From the NCBI GenBank assembly GCA_964586235.1, contig CAZPIO010000236.1, positions 1-6,273 on the forward strand: a stretch of 6,273 nucleotides of DNA, read 5' to 3'. This document shows positions 1 through 4,481 of the stretch, in pieces (positions within the stretch are counted from its first letter, which is position 1; each line of letters starts with the position of its first letter). The translations under genes and the position numbers were made by a program. Source of the DNA: JAUCQB01 sp964586235 (GTDB lineage Bacteria > Planctomycetota > Phycisphaerae > UBA1845 > PWPN01). The notes under the pieces were generated by a model. The model was not told the origin of the DNA and searched no databases. It saw nothing but the letters and a program-made list of their open reading frames with translations.

Positions 1-59
1 AACGTTTAGGAGTGTAATCTGATGCTGCGCAGCAGGTTAAGATACACTCCGAGTTGAAC
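1..59 (+). other. attC recombination site, left edge cut by window start
   Basis: The right core GTTGAAC (53-59) fits GTTRRRY. AAC at 1-3 is the end of the left RYYYAAC core, whose first four bases lie outside the window. Between them GGAGTGTAATCT (9-20) pairs with AGATACACTCC (40-50), leaving one extra A in the left arm, as expected for an extrahelical base of an integron attC. The loop carries the palindrome TGCTGCGCAGCA (23-34). Having the extra base on the left arm matches the usual top-strand orientation of attC, so the array probably runs left to right with the integrase off to the left. This is the most classical attC in the window, about 63 nt long. Confidence 0.72.
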
Positions 60-70
60 GAAACTGCCTG
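53..70. repeat. Terminal inverted repeat of cassette A (partner 2481-2499)
   Basis: GTTGAACGAAACTGCCTG at 53-70 is complementary to CAGGCGGTTTTTGTTCAAC at 2481-2499, with two G-T pairs and one single-base gap. The pairing covers the 7-nt core plus about 11 nt further into the cassette. Confidence 0.65.
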
Positions 71-163
71 ATTGAAAAGCATAATCCGCTCAACAAAGGA
101 TCTGAGTAAAATCTCTATTGTTTATTAATGGAGTTTAAATAGCAGGAATAATAAATGCAAGAA

Positions 164-325
164 TTATTTTGATAGTAAATTTCGGGCAATATACTTAATG
201 TCGTCAATATTACCAGCCAGGAATTCTCTTCTTAAAGCTGTAGTGGATTTATAAATTCCTGTTTTTGGACGATTTATTTTAGTTCCGGACAAATCAATAC
301 CCTCATGATTTTTATTAAAATCCTG
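164..325 (-). pseudogene. Open stretch in frame after the transposase stop, possible gene remnant
   Basis: This minus-strand frame is open for 53 codons and ends in TAA at 164-166. It is in the same frame as the transposase and is separated from it by two stops, TAA at 335-337 and TAA at 326-328. The translation looks protein-like, with stretches such as IDLSGTKINRPKTGIYKS and REFLAGNIDDIKYIARNLL. It has no ATG at its beginning; a TTG lies about 11 codons in, without an obvious ribosome binding site. It may be the tail of a gene cut by the insertion, or a decayed extension. I do not recognise the family. Confidence 0.3.
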
Positions 326-334
326 TTAATTGCC

Positions 335-1543
335 TTACTGCATCGGAGTTGATAAATAATTGCGGGTGTTAGATGTTTCCGGAGGGGATCTGTATCGGAC
401 AGGTTCAATAATTTCTTTTATAACCAGTTTTCCTTTTTTGCATTCAGGACATATGGAAATATTTTTCCCTGTGACTTTTGCATACATCTCACGCCATGTC
501 AGCGGTATATTTTTTTTCTGCTTCCTTATGTTATAAAACTCCATGCATGCCTGTATCGCTCTTTTTTTGTTCCTGTGAGCCAGAAGCCCGAAGTATCTGA
601 TCCGGACAAACCTGTGGGGCAGGACGTGCATTAAAAACCTGTGCATAAAAGATTCAGCAGGGAGCTCCATGGTCTTCTCCCTGTTTTCATCTGCATAGTC
701 CCTGAATTTGAATTTAACAACACCGTTTTTTGATTCAACTATACGGTGATTGCTTATTGCAATCCGATGAGTGTATCGTGCCAGATACTCAATAACGCTA
801 TCTCTTCCCTGAAAAGATTCCTTAAGATAAACCACCCAATTTGTTGAGAAATGAGAATCAATCATTGCCTGGAATCTTTTTCCGCTGCAGAATTGTGTTC
901 CCTGCAGATAAAGCTGGTTTTCTCTGTATATCTTCTTCAATCCCTGAAGAAAGAGACTCCTGAATCTTCTCTTTAATACTTCCACAGGAACAAAATAATT
1001 ATCCGGTGCATATATCCATTTCTTACTTTTATCTGAATATCCGCCACCCGGGACTACACAGTGAAGATGTGGATGAAGGTTAAGCTTCTGTCCCCAGGTA
1101 TGGAGAATGGAAAAGAACCCTATATCAGCACCAAAGTATTTTTCATCACTGCTGACAGAAAGCAGGGTTTCTTTGCATACTCTGAACATGAGGTTGTAGA
1201 TAACTTTTTTGTTTCTTATTACTATAGGATTAAGATAATCCGGCAATGTGAATACTATATGAAAATATGTAAAGGGGAGTACTTCATTTTTCCTTTCCAG
1301 AATCCACTTCTCTTTTTTCATGGATTGGCACTGGGGACAATGCCGGTTCCGGCATGAGTTGTATAAAATTATTTTATGGCTGCAGCAGTCACACTCTTCA
1401 ATCCTTCCGCCAAGGGCTTCTGTTCTGCATATTTCAATTGAGCGAAGAACCTTCCTTTCCGGTAATGAAGTTTGAGGATATGCCTGAAGATATGAATTAC
1501 TGTAGGCCCTGACTATCTCATTAACGGTTGTGCGGCAGTGCAT
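335..1543 (-). CDS. IS91-family transposase (HUH, two-tyrosine)
   Basis: This 402-residue protein has the layout of IS91-type transposases, which are single-strand nucleases that move DNA by a rolling-circle-like route. An N-terminal zinc-binding region has C51, C53, C54, C64, H68, C69 and C72, including the motif RNRHCPQCQ. The metal-binding HUH site is HPHLH at 157-161. The catalytic tyrosines are Y253 and Y257 in YLARYTHR. A C-terminal CPEC (365-368) may hold another zinc. Length and motifs look complete, so the gene is probably intact. Its ATG lies inside the end of the upstream recombinase gene, a 23-bp overlap, with only a weak AGG ahead of it, so translation is probably coupled to the recombinase. 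Family assignment is firm; the exact ends of the element were not found. Confidence 0.93.
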   Translation of the reverse strand: MHCRTTVNEIVRAYSNSYLQAYPQTSLPERKVLRSIEICRTEALGGRIEECDCCSHKIILYNSCRNRHCPQCQSMKKEKWILERKNEVLPFTYFHIVFTLPDYLNPIVIRNKKVIYNLMFRVCKETLLSVSSDEKYFGADIGFFSILHTWGQKLNLHPHLHCVVPGGGYSDKSKKWIYAPDNYFVPVEVLKRRFRSLFLQGLKKIYRENQLYLQGTQFCSGKRFQAMIDSHFSTNWVVYLKESFQGRDSVIEYLARYTHRIAISNHRIVESKNGVVKFKFRDYADENREKTMELPAESFMHRFLMHVLPHRFVRIRYFGLLAHRNKKRAIQACMEFYNIRKQKKNIPLTWREMYAKVTGKNISICPECKKGKLVIKEIIEPVRYRSPPETSNTRNYLSTPMQ

Positions 1544-2387
1544 TTTTTAACCTGTCAGCATATACATCAAGAGGGCTTCGGGCTATTGTTTTCTCTTCAC
1601 TTAAGTGTACATAAACAAGTGTTGTTTTTAAATGACGGTGACCCAGAAATTTCTGAAGCTGAAATATTCCGCTTCCTGTTTCCAGCATGTGTGTTGCAAA
1701 TGAATGTCTGAGAGTGTGTATTCCGCACTGTTTTTTTATTCCTGCAGTATTCTTTGCTCTCTGGTATGCGTGCTGTACAGCTCGTATGGAAATGGGAGAA
1801 TCGCATTTTTGTCCGTAAAATAACCAGTTGTGAGGCCTGTATGTTTTCCAGTAAATCTCCAGCTGTTTTAAGCATATTTCTGACAGCAGAGTGTATCGAT
1901 CCCTGCCTCCTTTTGCGTCTCTGACCTTAAGTCGCATGGAATCCCTTAATATATCACCTGTTTTTAAATTTACCAGCTCCCCTACACGCAGTCCTGATGA
2001 ATATGTAAGCATGAGTATTGTCTTATGTTTTAAATTATCTGTGCTATGAATTATTCTGAATACTTCTTCAACAGTAAAGACTTCCGGCAGTTTTTTCTTC
2101 TTTTTTTGTACAGGTATATTCTCTACCTCTACATCCCGTCCCATTGTCTGAGAAAAAAAATAGCAGATCGCGCTTCGGGCCTGTCGCAGTGATGATTCTG
2201 AAAGATTTCTGTTTTTAACAAGGTGATACAAATAGTTTTTGATTGTATCTTTGGTAACAACTTCAGGCGGTTCTTTGCAGTAGTCAAAGAAATAGAGTAT
2301 GTTTCGATAGTAGGTCTCTTGAGTCCTGGGGCTGTATCCCCGAAGAGCGAGATCTCTTTTGTAGTTTTGTAAAACCTGATTATTCAT
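1521..2387 (-). CDS. Tyrosine recombinase (XerC/D-like integrase)
   Basis: This 288-residue protein has an N-terminal SAM-like DNA-binding domain (about 1-90) and a C-terminal catalytic domain. The full catalytic set is visible: R134 in SGLRVGE, K159 in DAKGGRDR, H224 and R227 in HTLRHSFATHMLE, H250 in LGHRHLKTT, and the nucleophile Y259 in LVYVHL. It breaks and rejoins DNA strands through a 3'-phosphotyrosine link. The segment between the lysine motif and HTLRH is short and lacks the extra helix region typical of integron integrases (IntI), so I read it as the partner of the IS91-type transposase. The C-terminal RSPLD does resemble IntI ends. The start is ATG at 2387, with GGAGG at 2394-2398 spaced by 6 nt. 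A run of five lysines (95-99) marks the linker. Confidence 0.93.
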   Translation of the reverse strand: MNNQVLQNYKRDLALRGYSPRTQETYYRNILYFFDYCKEPPEVVTKDTIKNYLYHLVKNRNLSESSLRQARSAICYFFSQTMGRDVEVENIPVQKKKKKLPEVFTVEEVFRIIHSTDNLKHKTILMLTYSSGLRVGELVNLKTGDILRDSMRLKVRDAKGGRDRYTLLSEICLKQLEIYWKTYRPHNWLFYGQKCDSPISIRAVQHAYQRAKNTAGIKKQCGIHTLRHSFATHMLETGSGIFQLQKFLGHRHLKTTLVYVHLSEEKTIARSPLDVYADRLKNALPHNR

Positions 2388-2398
2388 GCCTTGCCTCC

Positions 2399-2414
2399 GT
2401 TAATTGTGATTAAC
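2399..2414. promoter_or_regulatory. Operator-like palindrome upstream of the recombinase gene
   Basis: GTTAAT at 2399-2404 and ATTAAC at 2409-2414 form a perfect 6+6 palindrome around TGTG. It lies just downstream of the predicted -10 box, at the expected transcription start and ahead of the GGAGG. That position suits a repressor, or control of message translation. The binding protein is unknown. Confidence 0.4.
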
Positions 2415-2416
2415 GA

Positions 2417-2444
2417 AGTATAGCATGTTAGAGATAAAAGTGAA
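2417..2444 (-). promoter_or_regulatory. Predicted sigma-70 promoter of the recombinase-transposase operon
   Basis: On the minus strand, TATACT (2417-2422) is a good -10 box, and TTCACT (2439-2444) is a moderate -35 box 16 bp upstream. The start of transcription would fall near 2410, about 22 nt before the ATG. Confidence 0.5.
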
Positions 2445-2471
2445 GTGTAATATTCAGGGGATGGAGAAGTC

Positions 2472-2492
2472 ACCGCCTTTCAGGCGGTTTTT
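2472..2492 (+). terminator. Rho-independent terminator just before the attC of cassette A
   Basis: ACCGCCT (2472-2478) pairs with AGGCGGT (2482-2488) across a 3-nt loop and is followed directly by a T run (2488-2492). No + strand gene precedes it inside cassette A. It would stop transcription entering from the left, or protect the antisense operon. Its right arm and T run are also part of the cassette-end inverted repeat (2481-2499). Confidence 0.6.
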
Positions 2493-2654
2493 GTTCAACG
2501 TTCCCTGCGTAAGCGACGCCGCCGGAGGCGGTGTGCCGAAGCGCCCCGCCAGCGAAACGCGCTCGAACCATCCACAAGACCGCGTTGAAGCTGGCGGTGA
2601 AGGCGCGAGCGCCGAGCGACCGCCAGGGAGCGCAGCGCTTACGCTGTGTTAAGT
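2493..2654 (+). other. attC-like site of cassette A (GC-rich, 162 nt)
   Basis: GTTCAAC (2493-2499) fits RYYYAAC, and GTTAAGT (2648-2654) fits GTTRRRY. Inside them GCGTAAGCG (2507-2515) pairs with CGCTTACGC (2636-2644). The interior is strongly GC-rich compared with its surroundings and folds into several stems: CCGCC/GGCGG near 2520-2534, and CTGGCGGT (2591-2598) with ACCGCCAG (2619-2626) enclosing GGCG/CGCC. An alternative partner CCGCCAGC lies near 2540-2550. Its right arm shares GGAGCGCAGC, 11 nt before the core, with the next attC. It is longer than most class 1 attC sites. No protein-coding role is likely. Confidence 0.65.
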
Positions 2655-2663
2655 GCAGTTGCC
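2648..2663. repeat. Terminal inverted repeat of cassette B (partner 3113-3128)
   Basis: GTTAAGTGCAGTTGCC at 2648-2663 is complementary to GGCAATTGCACTTAAC at 3113-3128 over 16 nt, with one G-T pair. It includes the 7-nt core and 9 nt beyond it. Confidence 0.68.
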
Positions 2664-3351
2664 TCGTCTCTCTTTATCATTATATCAGTCTATCTTAACG
2701 ATAGGCTCAGATGTCTTACCCCTTCAGAAAATTTTCGTTGAATTAGAAGTCCTTACTTCTTTAAAAAAATTTGGCTAATAACATTAGGACTAACAAAACC
2801 AGAAAAGGATATATTATCCCTTTAGCGAAGAATCTAAATGCATCCCAGAAGTTGTCTTTACCTAGAGCCTTCACTACAAGTACAATTAAGTAAATAAAAA
2901 TAGTGAGCGCGAGTATTCCCCCCATATTAACTCCTGTCTTTATTCAATTTATAATGAACTTTTAAAACCTAAAACTTTATTAAATAAGATTCCATAAAAA
3001 TAATATTTTATCTGATTAAACAGAATTCCATTTAAGCATTAAATTACTTTTAAACTTAACTAGCACGGATGCTACTTGTTTTTGCAATCTATTTTATGCC
3101 CATAATAGGCTGGGCAATTGCACTTAACGGTGCCGATATGAGACGTAAAAGTGCGATCAATCATGCCGACTGACTTATAATACTAAAAAATAATCTAATA
3201 TTTCAACAGAAATCTTTCAAGTTAAACATGAAAATCCGCACTTTTATGTGTCGAGCAAGCGGCGAAATCCTTTCCAAACCTCGCCGCTCGCGCAGACCGA
3301 GCACCGCAAAGTCGTGTACTCACGACTGCGGAGCGCAGCTTATATCGGCTG
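2649..3351 (+). mobile_element. Cassette B: small cassette with one short membrane-protein gene
   Basis: This roughly 700-bp unit runs from the exchange point in GTTAAGT (2648-2654) to that in GTTAGGT (3351-3357). Its own attC starts at 3122, and its ends pair with each other (2648-2663 with 3113-3128). The only convincing gene is the minus-strand 54-codon frame at 2761-2925. From 2926 to 3121 the DNA is AT-rich and I see no gene. It holds a weak hairpin TAGCA/TGCTA (3061-3074) followed by CTTGTTTTT, which could act as a weak + strand terminator. From 3122 to 3351 it is recombination-site structure. Confidence 0.6.
2761..2925 (-). CDS. Small membrane protein, 54 residues, unknown function
   Basis: This short minus-strand gene starts at ATG 2925, with AGGAG (2931-2935) spaced by 5 nt, and ends at TAA 2761-2763. 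The start of the protein is MGGILALTIFIYLIVLVVK and the end is YPFLVLLVLMLLAKFF. Two hydrophobic segments (about 4-18 and 37-51) would span the membrane, joined by a polar, aromatic-rich loop with KALGKDNFWDAFRFFAKG. A hairpin with arms AGAAGT (2745-2750) and ACTTCT (2755-2760) directly follows the stop. I see a TATAAA-like -10 near 2950 but no good -35. The strong ribosome binding site and coherent hydrophobic pattern argue that it is real. I do not recognise a family; a membrane-acting toxin or defence effector is only a guess, based on what small cassettes often carry. Confidence 0.62.
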   Translation of the reverse strand: MGGILALTIFIYLIVLVVKALGKDNFWDAFRFFAKGIIYPFLVLLVLMLLAKFF

Positions 3352-3357
3352 TTAGGT
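3122..3357 (+). other. attC-like site of cassette B, long and branched (236 nt)
   Basis: ACTTAAC (3122-3128) and GTTAGGT (3351-3357) are the core sites. GCCGATAT (3132-3139) pairs with ATATCGGC (3342-3349) to form the outer stem. A second stem pairs 3143-3155 (ACGTAAAAGTGCG) with 3237-3249 (CGCACTTTTATGT). The remaining right part contains two further hairpins: GCGGCGA (3259-3265) with TCGCCGC (3281-3287), and AGTCGTG (3310-3316) with CACGACT (3321-3327), the latter extended by CCGC/GCGG. The right arm has GGAGCGCAGC (3330-3339) followed by 11 nt and the core, exactly as in the attC at 2493-2654. It is unusually long for an attC and may contain an inserted segment. Confidence 0.6.
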
Positions 3358-3370
3358 GAAGGTGGTGTGC
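3351..3370. repeat. Terminal inverted repeat of cassette C (partner 6175-6194)
   Basis: The 20 nt at 3351-3370 begin GTTAGGTGAAGG and are complementary to 6175-6194, which end CTTTCACCTAAC. There is one mismatch, again a G-T pair. This is the longest of the three cassette-end repeats, and it ties ends 2.8 kb apart together. Confidence 0.7.
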
Positions 3371-3386
3371 GGTATTAATCCATATA

Positions 3387-3412
3387 AGCCGGAGCCATGG
3401 ATGGCGGAGGCT
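3387..3412. other. Imperfect hairpin downstream of the AraC-family gene
   Basis: AGCC (3387-3390) pairs with GGCT (3409-3412), and GCCAT (3394-3398) with ATGGC (3401-3405), with a symmetric GGA/GGA internal loop. It lies 30 nt after the stop of the minus-strand regulator. No T run follows on the minus strand, so a terminator role is uncertain. Confidence 0.3.
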
Positions 3413-3439
3413 GGGTAAAAATATTATAATAAAACATCA

Positions 3440-4303
3440 TTAATGAATAGCATCTCTACCGGGAGTTATTCCAAATAGTCTTTTATACTCTCGGTTAAAT
3501 TGAGATGGGCTTTCATAGCCTACTTTCAACGACGCTTGGTATACATTAATCCCCTCTTCTTTCATAAGTAATTTTGCTTTATGGAGTTTAACATTTTTTA
3601 TATATTGAAGCGGAGAGCTTTTTGTAACAGCTTTAAAGCTGGAATGAAATAGAGAAATACTCATTCCAGCTTCATAAGCAAGAGAATCTAAATCAAATTT
3701 ATTACTATACAATATATGTATTTTATCAAGGATACGCGCTATTTGAAAAAAATGTTGATTCCTGATTGCCAAAGCTCTTAAAGCATTTCCTTTATTACCG
3801 CATAGAACCCTATAAATTATTTCCTTGACTATCATAGGTCCCAGAAAACGGCGATCTTTCGAAAAAGATAAAGCCTCTAAAAGTCTTATTATTGCACTTG
3901 ACATAACATCATCTATACTATCCGAATAAACTCCCTTAGGCAAAAATGTTACATTGCTTTGATTATCGTCAATTTCAAGAAGTATCTCTCCAACTAAGGA
4001 TGCATTGACTTTAATAGTAATCCCAAGCATCGGTTTTTCAATGCTTGCGGTTGTTTCACATTCCAGAGGAAGCGGAACAGAAAGAACAAGATAATTTAAC
4101 GGATCGTATATTAAAACCTCATCTCCAATAAAAACTTTTTTTTGACCTTGAGCAAGTATAATAATACTAGGTTCATAATTAATAGGCGATCTTGGAGTCG
4201 ATTTTGTAATACGAAATAAATTTACACCTTCAATAATATCTTTAATGACTCCCTCTTTAGGAACAAGAGAATCTAAAAGTTCAATCATTCTATCCTGATT
4301 CAT
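3440..4303 (-). CDS. AraC-family transcriptional regulator
   Basis: This 287-residue protein has an AraC-type N-terminal regulatory domain (about 1-185), with the typical stretch SIIILAQGQKKVFIGDEVL. The C-terminal DNA-binding domain contains two helix-turn-helix motifs: about 204-225 (FDLDSLAYEAGMSISLFHSSFK) and about 250-276, ending with the family signature VGYESPSQFNREYKRLFGITP. I chose ATG 4303 because GAGGA (4309-4313) is spaced 5 nt from it. A TTG at 4315 would add four residues but overlaps that ribosome binding site. It is divergent from the hydrolase gene, so it probably senses a small molecule and controls the hydrolase and itself. The length is normal for the family. The inducer is unknown. 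Confidence 0.93.
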   Translation of the reverse strand: MNQDRMIELLDSLVPKEGVIKDIIEGVNLFRITKSTPRSPINYEPSIIILAQGQKKVFIGDEVLIYDPLNYLVLSVPLPLECETTASIEKPMLGITIKVNASLVGEILLEIDDNQSNVTFLPKGVYSDSIDDVMSSAIIRLLEALSFSKDRRFLGPMIVKEIIYRVLCGNKGNALRALAIRNQHFFQIARILDKIHILYSNKFDLDSLAYEAGMSISLFHSSFKAVTKSSPLQYIKNVKLHKAKLLMKEEGINVYQASLKVGYESPSQFNREYKRLFGITPGRDAIH

Positions 4304-4331
4304 AGTATTCCTCAATAAAAAAATATAACAC

Positions 4332-4344
4332 GCAATATAATATA
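4332..4344. repeat. 13-bp direct repeat, copy 1 (candidate regulator site)
   Basis: GCAATATAATATA occurs here and again at 4399-4411, both between the divergent genes. This copy covers the predicted -10 box of the AraC-family gene, where binding would repress that gene. The low complexity of the motif weakens the case. Confidence 0.45.
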
Positions 4345-4362
4345 TGGCAATAATTTTATCAA
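4334..4362 (-). promoter_or_regulatory. Predicted promoter of the AraC-family gene
   Basis: On the minus strand TTGATA (4357-4362) and TATATT (4334-4339) are separated by exactly 17 bp, close to the sigma-70 consensus. The start of transcription would be near 4327, leaving a leader of roughly 24 nt. Confidence 0.6.
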
Positions 4363-4398
4363 ATTATTAGCTAAATATTTATAATTTTGTAGAATTAG

Positions 4399-4411
4399 GC
4401 AATATAATATA
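4399..4411. repeat. 13-bp direct repeat, copy 2 (candidate activator site)
   Basis: This is an exact copy of GCAATATAATATA, 67 bp from copy 1 and in the same orientation. It ends 10 bp before the -35 box of the hydrolase promoter, the usual position for an AraC-type activator site. Confidence 0.45.
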
Positions 4412-4421
4412 GAAACAGGTA

Positions 4422-4450
4422 TTTACAAACATGCGAATTATCACTATATT
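4422..4450 (+). promoter_or_regulatory. Predicted promoter of the hydrolase gene
   Basis: TTTACA (4422-4427) and TATATT (4445-4450) have 17-bp spacing. Transcription would start near 4457, giving a leader of about 25 nt that contains the AAGGAG ribosome binding site. Confidence 0.6.
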
Positions 4451-4481
4451 TTAATCAAATATTTTTATAAGGAGTTTAATT

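Larger units (their letters stand above)
335..2387 (-). mobile_element. IS91-like transposase plus tyrosine recombinase module (ends undefined)
   Basis: The two minus-strand genes overlap and share one promoter, so they act as a single transposition operon. A tyrosine recombinase paired with an IS91-type transposase is a known arrangement in some IS91 relatives. IS91 elements lack ordinary terminal inverted repeats, and I could not identify the oriIS and terIS ends by eye. The limits given are those of the genes, and the real element must extend further on both sides. Confidence 0.6.
54..2648 (+). mobile_element. Cassette A: integron-type cassette carrying an IS91-like module
   Basis: The element is bounded by the G^TT exchange points of the core sites GTTGAAC (53-59) and GTTAAGT (2648-2654). 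Its own attC begins at GTTCAAC (2493). The two ends are complementary well beyond the cores (53-70 with 2481-2499), which shows they belong to one unit. All recognisable genes are on the minus strand, opposite to the usual cassette direction, and have their own promoter. The stretch from 60 to 163 holds nothing I recognise. An alternative is that the IS91-like module inserted into a pre-existing cassette whose original gene is lost. Confidence 0.6.

Noticed and set aside
1061..1357. 98-codon + strand open frame
   Set aside because: It lies wholly inside the transposase gene on the opposite strand and shows no motif of its own.
1597..1875. 92-codon minus-strand open frame
   Set aside because: It is an alternative frame within the recombinase gene, whose catalytic residues are all in the other frame.
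1521..2387. Tyrosine recombinase as the integron integrase
   Set aside because: It lacks the extra segment before HTLRH that marks IntI, and it is coupled to an IS91-type transposase. Only the RSPLD tail is IntI-like.
2425..2652. 75-codon + strand open frame
   Set aside because: It runs straight through the GC-rich attC and the terminator. Its composition reflects the hairpins, and it lacks a ribosome binding site.
3054..3060. Second ACTTAAC as the left core of the cassette B attC
   Set aside because: Its flanks do not pair with the start of cassette B, while the copy at 3122-3128 pairs over 16 nt.
3221..3227. GTTAAAC as a further right core splitting the long attC
   Set aside because: No matching downstream end pairs with it, and the outer stem 3132-3139 with 3342-3349 explains the site better.
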